From assembly GCF_009674485.1 (NCBI RefSeq), contig NZ_WKJJ01000001.1:110265-174264 (forward strand): DNA of 64,000 nt. The letters run 5' to 3'. The notes under the pieces were generated by a model, which worked only from the letters and a program-made list of their open reading frames with translations, was not told the origin of the DNA and made no database searches. A program made the translations under genes and the position numbers. Shown here in pieces: positions 36,478 to 45,885 of the stretch. Source of the stretch: Pseudoduganella rivuli. Lineage in GTDB: Bacteria; Pseudomonadota; Gammaproteobacteria; Burkholderiales; Burkholderiaceae_D. Every line of letters starts with the position of its first letter. Position 1 is the stretch's first letter.

Positions 36478-39438
36478 ATGAGCCCCCGCCTCCATTGCCA
36501 TCCTTTGCCCCTGCTGCTGGCCGCCGCCCTTACCCTGCCGGCCCATGCCGAACGCGCCGTCTATAATTTCAACCCCGAATGGCGGCTGGCCGTGGCCGAT
36601 CCGGCCGAGGCGGCGCAAGCCGCGTTCGACGACAGCGCGTGGAAAAAAGTCACGCTGCCCCGCGCGTGGAATGAAGACGATGCGTTCAGCAAGGACATCG
36701 TCGACCATTCCACCGGCATCGCGTGGTACCGCAAGCATTTCACCTTGCCCGCCACCGCCAAAGGACAGAAAGTCTTCCTGGAATTCGAGGGCGCGCGCCA
36801 GGCCGCCGAAGTGTATGTCAATGGCCGGCGCGTCGGCCGGCACGAGAACGGCATCAATGCTTTCGGCTTCGACATCACGTCCGCGCTGAAGGCCGGCGAC
36901 AACGTGGTGGCCGTGCGCACGGATAACCGCTGGGATTACCGCGAACAGGCCACCAACCAGCGCTACCAGTGGTCCGATAAAAACTTCAATGCCAACTATG
37001 GCGGCTTGCCGAAAAACGTGCGGCTGCACGTGACGGACAAGCTGTACCAGACGCTGCCCCTGTATTCCACCCTGGGCACCACGGGTGTCTATGCCTACGC
37101 CAAAGACTTCGATATCGCCAACCGCCGCGCCGCCGTGTGGGCGGAATCGGAAGTGCGCAACGACCACCAACAGGCGCGCAGCTTTGCCTATGACGTGACG
37201 GTCCGCGACGAGGATGGCAAGCAGGTCGCGCACTTCACCGCGCCCGCGCAATCGGTGGCGCCGGGCGCCACCGTCACGGTCAAGGCGGGCGGTCCGGTCG
37301 CCGGGCTCAATTTCTGGAGCTGGGGCTATGGCTACCTGTATGACGTGGTCACCACGCTGAAGGTCAACGGCAGGCCGGTCGACACCGTGGTCACGCGCAC
37401 CGGTTTCCGCCAGACGGAATTTGCCAACGGCATGGTGAAACTGAACGGCCGCGTGATCCAGATGAAGGGCTATGCGCAGCGCACGTCGAATGAATGGCCT
37501 GCCGTCGGCATGTCAGTGCCCGCATGGCTCAGCGATTACAGCAACGGCCTGGCGCTGGCCAGCAACGCGAACCTGATCCGCTGGATGCACATCACACCGT
37601 GGAAACAGGACGTGGAGTCGCTGGACCGTCTGGGCATGATGCATGCAATGCCGGCCGGCGATTCGGAAGCGGACGTCACGGGCCGGCGCTGGGAGCAGCG
37701 CATCGAAGCCATGCGCGACGCCATCGTCTACAACCGCAACAGCCCGAGCATCGTGTTCTATGAAAGCGGCAACCGCGGCGTCAGCGAAGCGCACATGCTG
37801 GAAATGAAAGCGCTGCGCGACAAGTTCGATCCCCACGGCGGGCGCGCTTCCGGCAGCCGCGAAATGCTGACGGAGAAATTGCAGCAGACCGCCGAGTATG
37901 GCGGCGAAATGCTGTACATCAACAAGAGCGCCCGCATTCCCATGTGGGCCATGGAATACTCGCGCGACGAAGGCGCCCGCAAGTTCTGGGACAACCTGAC
38001 GCCGCCGTTCCACCGCGATGGCGACGGCCCGCTGCACAAAGGCCAGGACGCCAGCGTCTACAACCGCAACCAGGACTCGCACGCGATCGAAAACGTCAAG
38101 CGCTGGTACGACTACTGGCGCGAGCGTCCCGGCACCGGCACGCGCGTCTCCAGCGGCGGCGTCAATATCGTTTTCTCCGACAGCAATACCCACCACCGTG
38201 GCGCGGAAAATTACCGGCGCAGCGGCGAAGTCGACGCCATGCGTATCCCGAAAGACGGCTATTACGCGCACCAGGTGATGTGGGACGGCTGGGTCGACGT
38301 GGAACAGCCGCGCGCGCACATCGTGGGCCACTGGAATTACACGCCCGGCACCGTCAAATCCGTGACCGTGATTTCCAGCGCAGACAAGGTGGAACTGACG
38401 TTGAACGGCAAGCCGCTGGGCGCCGGCCGGCAAAGCGAGCGTTTCCTGTTCACGTTTGACGATATCGCGTGGCAGCCGGGCGAACTGAAAGCCGTCGGCT
38501 ACGACGCCAGCGGCAAGCAAGTGTGCGAAGCCGTGCTGGCCACGGCAGGCGCCCCGACGGCACTGAAACTGACCGCCATCGCCTCGCCGAAAGGCTGGCA
38601 AGCCGATGGCGCGGACCTGGCGCTGGTGCAGGTCGAAGCTGTCGATGCGCAGGGCCGCCGCAACCCGGTGGCGCTGAACACGGTGACCTTCGACGTGCAG
38701 GGTCCCGCCGAATGGCGCGGCGGCATTGCGCAGGGCCCGGATAACCATGTGCTGGCGCGGGCGTTGCCGGTCGAGGGCGGCGTCAACCGCGTGCTGCTCC
38801 GTTCTTCCACGCAGGCCGGCAAGGTCACCGTCAAGGCCAGCGCGGACGGCCTGGCGCCTGCCGAACTGGCGCTGGCGTCCATCCCTGTCAAAGTCCAGGG
38901 CGGCCTGGCCAACGCGCTGCCGTCCGGCGGCCTGCCCGTCAACCTGTCGCGCGGTCCGACACCGGCCACGCCGTCGTTCAAGGTGTCGCGCGTGGCGGTG
39001 CCGGTGGCGGCCGTGCAGGCGGCCAGCAATGGCGCGGATGCTGCTAAAACCTTCGACGACGACGAAACCACGTACTGGGCCAGCAAGCCGGGACAGGGCG
39101 AACCGTCGATCACTTATACGCTGGCGGAAGCCGCCACGCTCAATGAAATCGTGGTGAAGCTGTCCGGCTGGCGCGAACGCAGCTACCCGCTGCGCGTGTG
39201 GGTCGATGGCGAGGAAGTATATGCCGGCATGACGCCGAAAAACCTGGGCTATGCAACCTTGCCGTTGAAGCCGCGCAAGGGCAGCACCGTCAAGGTGGCA
39301 CTCAACGGCGTGGCCGACGAAAGCAACGCCATCAAGCTGACGGAAGTGGCGAACCAGGCGATCGTCGACACGGGCGCCAACCAGACGCCGAAGGGCGTGC
39401 TGTCGATCGTCGAGATCGAGTTCTACAAGGCGCCATAA
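36478..39438 (+). CDS. Secreted glycoside hydrolase family 2 protein
   Basis: A 986-residue exported enzyme with a signal peptide ending LPAHA. Order: N-terminal sugar-binding domain (about 25-180), Ig-like domain (about 195-310), TIM-barrel catalytic domain (about 320-600), a DUF4982-like and Ig-like part (about 610-820) and a C-terminal F5/8 type C domain (about 850-985, DDDETTYWASKPGQ). The nucleophile is probably Glu493 (WAMEYS). The usual GNE acid/base motif reads ESGNR, with Glu429 two residues before the Gly and Arg433 in the normal Glu place. It should act on beta-galactosides or related plant polymers in the periplasm. The start has little ribosome site. Confidence 0.85.
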   Translation: MSPRLHCHPLPLLLAAALTLPAHAERAVYNFNPEWRLAVADPAEAAQAAFDDSAWKKVTLPRAWNEDDAFSKDIVDHSTGIAWYRKHFTLPATAKGQKVFLEFEGARQAAEVYVNGRRVGRHENGINAFGFDITSALKAGDNVVAVRTDNRWDYREQATNQRYQWSDKNFNANYGGLPKNVRLHVTDKLYQTLPLYSTLGTTGVYAYAKDFDIANRRAAVWAESEVRNDHQQARSFAYDVTVRDEDGKQVAHFTAPAQSVAPGATVTVKAGGPVAGLNFWSWGYGYLYDVVTTLKVNGRPVDTVVTRTGFRQTEFANGMVKLNGRVIQMKGYAQRTSNEWPAVGMSVPAWLSDYSNGLALASNANLIRWMHITPWKQDVESLDRLGMMHAMPAGDSEADVTGRRWEQRIEAMRDAIVYNRNSPSIVFYESGNRGVSEAHMLEMKALRDKFDPHGGRASGSREMLTEKLQQTAEYGGEMLYINKSARIPMWAMEYSRDEGARKFWDNLTPPFHRDGDGPLHKGQDASVYNRNQDSHAIENVKRWYDYWRERPGTGTRVSSGGVNIVFSDSNTHHRGAENYRRSGEVDAMRIPKDGYYAHQVMWDGWVDVEQPRAHIVGHWNYTPGTVKSVTVISSADKVELTLNGKPLGAGRQSERFLFTFDDIAWQPGELKAVGYDASGKQVCEAVLATAGAPTALKLTAIASPKGWQADGADLALVQVEAVDAQGRRNPVALNTVTFDVQGPAEWRGGIAQGPDNHVLARALPVEGGVNRVLLRSSTQAGKVTVKASADGLAPAELALASIPVKVQGGLANALPSGGLPVNLSRGPTPATPSFKVSRVAVPVAAVQAASNGADAAKTFDDDETTYWASKPGQGEPSITYTLAEAATLNEIVVKLSGWRERSYPLRVWVDGEEVYAGMTPKNLGYATLPLKPRKGSTVKVALNGVADESNAIKLTEVANQAIVDTGANQTPKGVLSIVEIEFYKAP

Positions 39439-39596
39439 CCGCCCTGTCACCTGTTGCACCATGCGTGCTGCGGCTGCGGCTATTCACCGACAGTCGCCGC
39501 GCATAATGCGACAAGCACGTTGCCTCGCCCCGGTGCAGCCCCCTACAATGGCAGGTGGCGCCGCATGCGCCGGCAACCTGCTTAAAAGGGACCTGC

Positions 39597-40610
39597 ATGA
39601 CCATCCTGGTACGCTCCGGCGTCCTGACCAACTTCCTCGAAGTGGCCCAGCACGTGGGCTTGAATCCACAGGCCGAACTGGCGCGCGTGGGATTGAGCAA
39701 GGCCATGCTGCAAGACCCGGAACACGCGATCCCCGGCGCCGCAGCCGTGCAATTGCTGGAAAACGCGGCGGAAACCAGCGGTTGCCAGACCTTCGGCCTG
39801 CGCATGGCGGAGTCGCGCCAGTTGTCGGACCTGGGCGCCGTCAGCCTGCTGCTGACGCACCAGGCCACGCTGCGTGACGGCTTGCAGGTTTTGCTGGAAT
39901 ACCGGCATCTGATGAACCGCGCGCTGGCGATTTATGTGGAGGAAGCCGGCGGACTCGCGGTGATCCGCGAAGAAGTCGTGACGGAAAACGCGGCGCCCCG
40001 GCGCCAGGCCACGGAACTGGCGATCGGCGTCATGGGCCGCCTATGCGCCAACCTGCTGGGGCAGCACTGGCGTCCCGTGTCGGTCAGTTTCATGCACGAC
40101 GCTCCGGACGACTTGCGGCTGCACCGCCGCATCTTTGGCTGCGACGTGCTGTTCCGCGCGGAATTCAACGGCATCGCCTGCCCCGCGGCCGCGCTGGCCG
40201 CGCCGAATCCCAAAGCCGACCCATCGATGGCGCAACTGGCGCGCCGCTATCTCGACACCTTGCAGGCGGGGCGCGACACGTCGCTGGCCTTCGAAGTGCG
40301 CAAGGCGATTTATGTGCTGCTGCCGATGGGCCGCGCCACGGCGGAACAGATCGCGCTGGCGCTGGGGTTGAATGTGCGGACACTGCAGCGCCGCCTGGAA
40401 GACGAGGGCTGCAGTTTTTCCGATTTGGTGAACGAAGTGCGCCGCGACCTGGCACAGCGCTACATGCAAAGCCCGCAATACCCGCTGGCCCGCATCGCCG
40501 ATCTGCTGGGCTATTCCGTGGCCAGCAGTTTCACCCGCTGGTTCACTTCCCAGTTCGGCGCCTCACCGGCCCAGTGGCGCGCCGAGCACGGCAAGCCCTA
40601 CCGCAGCTAA
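39597..40610 (+). CDS. AraC-family transcriptional regulator
   Basis: A 337-residue regulator from ATG 39597, with AAGGG upstream. Residues about 18-205 match the arabinose-binding-type N-terminal domain of the OruR/ArgR-like group. Residues about 235-335 hold two helix-turn-helices (TAEQIALALGLNVRTLQRRLE; RIADLLGYSVASSFTRWF). It converges with the 13-gene minus-strand operon, its stop lying 12 bp from the end of that operon. It is therefore a plausible ligand-responsive activator for that pathway, though no binding site was found. Confidence 0.88.
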   Translation: MTILVRSGVLTNFLEVAQHVGLNPQAELARVGLSKAMLQDPEHAIPGAAAVQLLENAAETSGCQTFGLRMAESRQLSDLGAVSLLLTHQATLRDGLQVLLEYRHLMNRALAIYVEEAGGLAVIREEVVTENAAPRRQATELAIGVMGRLCANLLGQHWRPVSVSFMHDAPDDLRLHRRIFGCDVLFRAEFNGIACPAAALAAPNPKADPSMAQLARRYLDTLQAGRDTSLAFEVRKAIYVLLPMGRATAEQIALALGLNVRTLQRRLEDEGCSFSDLVNEVRRDLAQRYMQSPQYPLARIADLLGYSVASSFTRWFTSQFGASPAQWRAEHGKPYRS

Positions 40611-40622
40611 AACCCCGGGCGG

Positions 40623-41654
40623 TTACATCCAGCGCAGCAGCGCCAGTACCAAACCCGCCAGGAACACGGTCTCGCCGATCATCAGCGCCACTGGTTTGAT
40701 TCCCACGCTGGCCAGTTCTTTCAGCCGCGTCTTCATGCCCAGCGCGCTGATGGCGATCACCAGGCACCAGCGCGATGCTTCATTGCCGCCCTGCTGCAGC
40801 GCATGCGGCACGATGCCGGTGCTGTTGATGCAGGCCAGCGCAAAGAACGCGACGGCGAACCAGGGCAGCAATGGCGGGCGCGCTTCGCCCGGCTGCGTGC
40901 CCTGCGCGCGGGCCACCATCGCGGCGCACAAAATCACGGGCAGCAGCATGGCGACCCGCATCAGCTTGACCACCGTGGCGGCGTCACCCGTCTCGCGCGA
41001 CATGCTGTAACCCGCCCCCACCACCTGCGCCACGTCGTGGATGGTCCCGCCCAGGAAAATACCGGCCGCCTGCGGCGACAGGTGAAACAGTTGCGCAATC
41101 ATCGGATAGGCAATCATGGCCGCCGTCGACAACGCCGACACCCCGATCACGGTAAACAGCGTGGCCTTTTCCTTTTGCTGATGGGCCGGCAATGCGGCCG
41201 CCAGCGCCAGCGCGGCCGAGGCGCCGCATATCGCCGTCGCGCCCCCCGTCAGCAGGCCAAACAATTTGTTGAAGCCCAGCAGCCACGCCGCCAGCACGGA
41301 CAGTGCAATCGTGACCACCACGATCACCACCACCATTGCCACCGGCTTCCACCCCAGCGCCGCCATCTGCGCCACGGTCAGCCGCAAACCCAGCAGCGCG
41401 ACACCCAGCCGCAGCACGCTGCGCGCCGTGAATTCGATGCCCGGTTTGCATTTGCCGTCATCCGATAAAAAATTCAGCGCCATTCCCAGCAGCAGCGCAA
41501 ACAGCATCACCGGCGCGCCGTAGTGCTCGGACAAAAACGCCGCCGCCCCCGCCACCATGGCGGAAGTCAGCATGCCGGGCGCCAGTTCGCGCACGCGCGC
41601 GGCGCCGCGGGTGGCCAGCGTCGCGGCCACCGGGGTTTGCATGGTTTGATTCAT
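40623..41654 (-). CDS. YeiH-family putative sulfate exporter
   Basis: A 343-residue integral membrane protein with about ten helices and the YeiH/UPF0324 signatures GVALLGLRLT, GGATAICGASAALALAA and FLGGTIHDVAQVVGAGY. Members are annotated as putative sulfate or anion exporters. It starts 2 bp after the Rieske gene stop and ends the long operon. Export of sulfite or sulfate would fit a pathway in which the TauD-type enzyme cleaves a C-S bond. That link is inference. Confidence 0.85.
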   Translation of the reverse strand: MNQTMQTPVAATLATRGAARVRELAPGMLTSAMVAGAAAFLSEHYGAPVMLFALLLGMALNFLSDDGKCKPGIEFTARSVLRLGVALLGLRLTVAQMAALGWKPVAMVVVIVVVTIALSVLAAWLLGFNKLFGLLTGGATAICGASAALALAAALPAHQQKEKATLFTVIGVSALSTAAMIAYPMIAQLFHLSPQAAGIFLGGTIHDVAQVVGAGYSMSRETGDAATVVKLMRVAMLLPVILCAAMVARAQGTQPGEARPPLLPWFAVAFFALACINSTGIVPHALQQGGNEASRWCLVIAISALGMKTRLKELASVGIKPVALMIGETVFLAGLVLALLRWM

Positions 41655-41656
41655 GA

Positions 41657-41998
41657 TTATTCCTTGCAGGGCAACGCGATCGTGATCCCGTCCGGGCCCA
41701 TTTCTATCGGATATACCGCCACGCGCAATGCCGGCGCGTTACGCAGGCAACCGGTGGCGAGGTCAAAGCGCAAGCCGTGCGCGGGACATTGCACGGCGCC
41801 GCCTTCGAGCTTGCCGCCCGCCAGCGACGCGCCCTGGTGCGGGCAACTGTCGGCAATCGCGTGCCAGCCGTCGTCCATGCCGAAGATGGCGATGCTGTGC
41901 CCCTGCAGTTGCAGCACGGCGTGTATGCCCGGCGGCGGCAGGCATGCCGGGTCAAGCGGCACGCGGCGCGACGCGGCGGGCTCCGCCGCGCAAGTCAT
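41657..41998 (-). CDS. Rieske 2Fe-2S ferredoxin
   Basis: A 113-residue protein with the Rieske cluster ligands CPHQGASLAGG and CPAHGLRFDLATG. No second domain is present, so it is a stand-alone ferredoxin. Its ATG at 41998 overlaps the stop of the DsbA-like gene. It could pass electrons to an oxygenase in the same operon, but the TauD-type enzyme there uses 2-oxoglutarate and needs no ferredoxin. So the partner is unclear. Confidence 0.9.
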   Translation of the reverse strand: MTCAAEPAASRRVPLDPACLPPPGIHAVLQLQGHSIAIFGMDDGWHAIADSCPHQGASLAGGKLEGGAVQCPAHGLRFDLATGCLRNAPALRVAVYPIEMGPDGITIALPCKE

Positions 41999-42651
41999 GC
42001 CGCCGCCTTCGCCGACAGCGCCAGCTGCATGGCCGACAGCAACGACGCGGGTGGCTGCGCACCATTGATGGACAGCCAGCCATCGAACACCAGGTGCGGC
42101 ACGCCGCCGGGAGCAACGCCGCCCAGGGCAGGCTTGAATGGCCGCCCGGCACCCTGCATGGCGGGCAGCATGGCTTTCGCCGGGAAGCCGCAGCTTTCCG
42201 CAATCGCCAGCAGTTGCGCACCGTCGCCCAGGTTTTCACCCAGCACAAAATGCGCCGCATACAGCCGCTCCATCAAGTGCGCCGCCTGCGCATCCGAGCC
42301 CGTACTGCACGCCAGCTCGAACAAGCGGTGCGCATCGGCCGTGTTGGGCATCAGCGCGATGCGGGAAAAATCAATGCGGACACCGGTCTGCCCGGCCGCC
42401 GCAATCACCTGCGCCTGGCGTCGCCGCACGTTGTCGTCGCTCCCCAGCCGGTCGCGGTAAAACGCGCCGAACGGCACGCCCAGGGCCGGCAACTGTGGCA
42501 GCAATTGCACGCCGCGCCAGCGCACTTGCGGTGTCACGTGGGGTTCGGACTCCGCCAGCAATTCCAGCGCCAGCTGCAATTGCCGGTTGCCGATCAGGCA
42601 CCATGGGCAAATGAAATCAAAATACGCATCGATGGTCAGAATGCGGTTCAT
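41995..42651 (-). CDS. DsbA-family (FrnE-like) oxidoreductase
   Basis: A 218-residue thioredoxin-fold protein of the DsbA/HCCA-isomerase superfamily. The active site reads CPWC (near residue 15, DFICPWCLIG), the helical insertion runs from about 60 to 140, and the cis-Pro strand is GVPHLVFDG. The FrnE subgroup has this CxxC; HCCA isomerases usually do not. No signal peptide is seen, so it is cytosolic. It overlaps both neighbouring genes by 4 nt. It may catalyse disulfide chemistry or glutathione-linked isomerisation. Confidence 0.88.
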   Translation of the reverse strand: MNRILTIDAYFDFICPWCLIGNRQLQLALELLAESEPHVTPQVRWRGVQLLPQLPALGVPFGAFYRDRLGSDDNVRRRQAQVIAAAGQTGVRIDFSRIALMPNTADAHRLFELACSTGSDAQAAHLMERLYAAHFVLGENLGDGAQLLAIAESCGFPAKAMLPAMQGAGRPFKPALGGVAPGGVPHLVFDGWLSINGAQPPASLLSAMQLALSAKAAA

Positions 42652-43934
42652 CCCTTGCTTCCTCCGATAACTGCGCAGTCGCCGTCATAGTGGCGACGCG
42701 CATAGGCAAAGACACAGGCGGCGGCCAGGCTGGCCAGCGGAATCACGCAAAACGCGCGGTCCAGGCCGACGCGGTCGGCCAATGCGCCCGTCACAAACGG
42801 ACCGGGCGCCAGGCCCAGCAAATTGTTCGCCAGGGTGAGCGTGGCAAACGCGGTGCCATGCACGGCGCCCGGCGTCAGGTTCGCGACCATGGCGCCGGCA
42901 GGGCCGGAAGCGCCCGCCGCGACAAACATGCCGCAGCCCACCAGCACCAGTTGCGCCGCGCCCGGCGGCAACAGGAACCCCGCTCCCAGCAACACGGCGG
43001 CGCCCATGCAATAGCACGCCGCCAGCGACACCTTGCGGTTGTCCTGCACCCGCGACAGCCGGTCGCTCAGCATGCCGCACAAGACCATGCCCGCGCCGCT
43101 GGCCAGCACCAGCACGGCGGCGCCGATTCCTGCACGGTCCGCACCGAGCCCGTAGTAGCGGTTCAGGTAACTGGGCATCCACACGATGCAGGCGCCGCCC
43201 GCGAACAATTGCAAGCCGCTGCCGATGTAGGCCGCGCGCAAGGCCCGTCCCGCGAACAGGCTGGCCAGCGGCGGACGCGCCCCCGCCGCCCTGCCCCTGC
43301 CGGCATCGGCCATGCGCGACGGCCGCACGATCATGGGATAGGCGGCAGCCAGCGCCAGACCGAACAGCGCCATGGCGGCAAATGCCCAGCGCCAACCCAC
43401 GTGCGCGGCAATCGCCCCGCCCAGCGCCATGCCCAGCACGGAGCCGAACATGCCGCCCGCCATGAAGGCGCCCGTCAACGTCGAGCGCATATGGCGGGGA
43501 AACACGGACAGCACGACGGCAATCCCCACGCTGCCATACGCCGCTTCGCCGACGCCGACAAAGAAGCGGGCCACGAACATCTGGCTGTAATCCTGCGCCA
43601 GCGCGCAGCCCAGCGTGGCCACGCTCCACAATCCCGCCATCAGGACCAGGCTTTTCACCCTGCCCCAGCGGTCCGCCAGCAGCGACAGGGGGAATGTCAG
43701 CAACCCCACCATCAGCGCAACGATGCCGCTCAACAGCCCCAGGCGGGCGTCGCTCAATTGCCACTCCTGCTTCAGCAGGGGAAACACGGCATTGAGCACC
43801 TGGCGCGACATATAGTCGGAAATCAGCAGGCCGAAGGTCAGCGCAAACACCGTCCACGCGAACACGCGCGGCGTGTCGGGTGTATTCGGCGTATCAGCGG
43901 CGGCGCCATCCGGCAGCGAAGAAGCGTAAGCCAT
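42648..43934 (-). CDS. MFS transporter
   Basis: A 428-residue major-facilitator permease with about twelve helices. The MFS signature DRWGRVKSLVLMAG lies in loop 2-3, and its counterpart DRLSRVQDNRK lies in the second half. The family layout is that of organic-acid or aromatic-acid:H+ symporters. It overlaps the DsbA-like gene by 4 nt and starts 11 bp after the BKACE gene. It probably imports the substrate of the operon. Confidence 0.88.
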   Translation of the reverse strand: MAYASSLPDGAAADTPNTPDTPRVFAWTVFALTFGLLISDYMSRQVLNAVFPLLKQEWQLSDARLGLLSGIVALMVGLLTFPLSLLADRWGRVKSLVLMAGLWSVATLGCALAQDYSQMFVARFFVGVGEAAYGSVGIAVVLSVFPRHMRSTLTGAFMAGGMFGSVLGMALGGAIAAHVGWRWAFAAMALFGLALAAAYPMIVRPSRMADAGRGRAAGARPPLASLFAGRALRAAYIGSGLQLFAGGACIVWMPSYLNRYYGLGADRAGIGAAVLVLASGAGMVLCGMLSDRLSRVQDNRKVSLAACYCMGAAVLLGAGFLLPPGAAQLVLVGCGMFVAAGASGPAGAMVANLTPGAVHGTAFATLTLANNLLGLAPGPFVTGALADRVGLDRAFCVIPLASLAAACVFAYARRHYDGDCAVIGGSKG

Positions 43935-43945
43935 GATGGAACGGG

Positions 43946-45001
43946 TCAGGCGGCGCGCAGCGGCACGTTCTTCTGGCCCGGCGCGCGGTTCGGCGCCATG
44001 CCGTTCATGCGCAGCGTCTCTTCCGCATCCTTGTACTGCACGCCGATGCGGTAGATCTCGCGCGCCTCGCGGCCATTCGCCACTTCGCGGCCCAGTTCTT
44101 CGGCAATGCGCACCAACTGGCGGATCTGCGCGACGGACGTCATGCGCCGGCCCGACTGGTCGACGATGGTGTCTTCAATGCCGCAACGGGGATGCAAGCC
44201 CATCGCCATCGCCATCATATTGATCGGCAACACGTTGCGCATCAGCGATTCCAGCGTCACGCAGGCGCCATCCGGTGCGCGGCGCACGAATTCCATCGCA
44301 TTGATCGGGTTCGGACCGTCGAAGCCGCCGCCGATACCGACCCACGTCAGGTTCAGCGGACCGCGATAGACGCCGCGGCGCACCAGGCGCTCCAGCGTTT
44401 CCAGCGAATGCAGCCCGGTCAGCTGGAAATGCGGCTGGATATTGGCTGCCTGCAGGCGCTTCAAGTGCTCTTCCACCCACGCCGGGCCGGCCGGCACCGT
44501 CATTTCACTGTAGGCGGCATAATAGGCCGGACCGGCCAGCGACGTGCCTTCGATGCATTGCCGTTCCATCACTTCCATGATGTTCATCTGCACCGTGTTG
44601 ATGGCGACCGTCACCTGGTCCGGCTTCGGCGTCAGCTCGGCGAGCATGTGGCGCGTGTCGTCCGACAGCCACTTGGCCGCTTCGCCGTCGCCTTCCGGCG
44701 CAAACGAAATCGACCCGCCCACCTGGATGATCATGTCCGGCACGGCTTCCCGCACGCCGGCAATCAATTCATTGAATTTCGACAGGCGCTTGGAGCCGCT
44801 GCCATCGGGTTCGCGCACATGCAAATGCAGCACCGTGGCGCCCGCTTCATAGCAGTCGACCGCCTTCTGGACTTGTTCTTCCATCGTCACGGGGATGTCT
44901 TCCGGGAAGTCGGCCGGCATCCATTCCGGGCCATACGGCGCCACCGTGATGACTACCTTGTCCTGGTTTTCCGGGTGCAGCGAATCGTCGAGAAATTGCA
45001 T
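43946..45001 (-). CDS. BKACE-family (3-keto-5-aminohexanoate cleavage type) enzyme
   Basis: A 351-residue beta-keto acid cleavage enzyme (DUF849). The Zn ligands are in VLHLHVREPDGSG and in LHPRCGIEDTI. VTVAPYGPEWMP at the start is typical, although the N-terminus is longer than in Kce. BKACE enzymes condense a beta-keto acid with acetyl-CoA to give acetoacetate and a new acyl-CoA. AGGAGA precedes the ATG. With the CoA ligase in the operon it suggests breakdown of a carboxylic acid by beta-keto cleavage. Confidence 0.9.
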   Translation of the reverse strand: MQFLDDSLHPENQDKVVITVAPYGPEWMPADFPEDIPVTMEEQVQKAVDCYEAGATVLHLHVREPDGSGSKRLSKFNELIAGVREAVPDMIIQVGGSISFAPEGDGEAAKWLSDDTRHMLAELTPKPDQVTVAINTVQMNIMEVMERQCIEGTSLAGPAYYAAYSEMTVPAGPAWVEEHLKRLQAANIQPHFQLTGLHSLETLERLVRRGVYRGPLNLTWVGIGGGFDGPNPINAMEFVRRAPDGACVTLESLMRNVLPINMMAMAMGLHPRCGIEDTIVDQSGRRMTSVAQIRQLVRIAEELGREVANGREAREIYRIGVQYKDAEETLRMNGMAPNRAPGQKNVPLRAA

Positions 45002-45025
45002 GATGTAGTCTCCTGGTCTGTTTTC

Positions 45026-45874
45026 TTAAAATGTCGGTTCGCCGATGATGCCGGCCCGCTCCATCTTGCGGTGGCATGGCGGGTAATCCATGACGGCGTA
45101 ATGCTGGGTCGAACGGTTGTCCCAGATCGCCACGCTGTTCTTCTTCCAGCGCCAGCGCACCTGAAATTCCGGGACGTAGGCCTGGCTGACCAGGTAGCTG
45201 AGCAACTGGCCCGCGCCAGGATTGGCGTCCTGGCCAAAGCGCACGCGTTCCGGCGTGTGGTAGTTCGTGAAATGCGTGGTGAACGCGTTGACGAACAGGA
45301 TCTTCTCGCCCGTGTCGGGGTGCGTGCGCACGACCGGGTGTTCCGCGTCGGGGAACTGCGCTTTCAGCGCCAGCCGTTTTTCGATCGGCATGGCCGCGCC
45401 GAACGATGCTTCGATGCTGTGCCGCGCACGCAGGCCCGCGATGCGCTGCTTGACGTCGTCCGGCAGCATGTCGTACGCCAGCACCATGTTGGCCCACATC
45501 GTGTCGCCGCCGACAGGGGGCGTTTCCACGCAGCGCAGCACGCAACCGAATGGCGGCGCCTGGCGCCACGTGGCGTCCGTATGCCACGCATTTTCATAGC
45601 GGTCGTTAGGCTGGTCGGGATTCTTGTAAATGCGCACCAGGCCCGGGTGCTCCGGGTCGCTGCCCGCCACCGGATGGTCTTCCAGTTCGCCGAAGCGGCG
45701 CGCAAACGCCACGTGCTCGGCGCGGGAGAAATCCTGGTCGCGCAGGAACAGTACGCGGTGGCGCACCAGCTGGGAGCGGATTTCCGCGAACAGGCCGTCG
45801 TCATGGATGGCGTCGGCCAGGTTCACGCCCGTCAGTTCCGCCCCGATGCTGCAAGTGAGTTGTTCGATTTGCAT
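45026..45874 (-). CDS. TauD/TfdA-type 2-oxoglutarate dioxygenase
   Basis: A 282-residue Fe(II)/2-oxoglutarate dioxygenase. Metal ligands are HTD in NAWHTDATW and a distal His in STQHYAVMDYP, and the 2-oxoglutarate Arg is the CHRKMER stretch. ATG 45874 with AAGGGA upstream is preferred over the TTG at 45889. Known members hydroxylate taurine, alkylsulfonates or phenoxyacetates to release sulfite or a phenol. It lies 11 bp after the quinone oxidoreductase gene. The true substrate is unknown. Confidence 0.9.
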   Translation of the reverse strand: MQIEQLTCSIGAELTGVNLADAIHDDGLFAEIRSQLVRHRVLFLRDQDFSRAEHVAFARRFGELEDHPVAGSDPEHPGLVRIYKNPDQPNDRYENAWHTDATWRQAPPFGCVLRCVETPPVGGDTMWANMVLAYDMLPDDVKQRIAGLRARHSIEASFGAAMPIEKRLALKAQFPDAEHPVVRTHPDTGEKILFVNAFTTHFTNYHTPERVRFGQDANPGAGQLLSYLVSQAYVPEFQVRWRWKKNSVAIWDNRSTQHYAVMDYPPCHRKMERAGIIGEPTF

Positions 45875-45885
45875 GGCAGTTCCCT

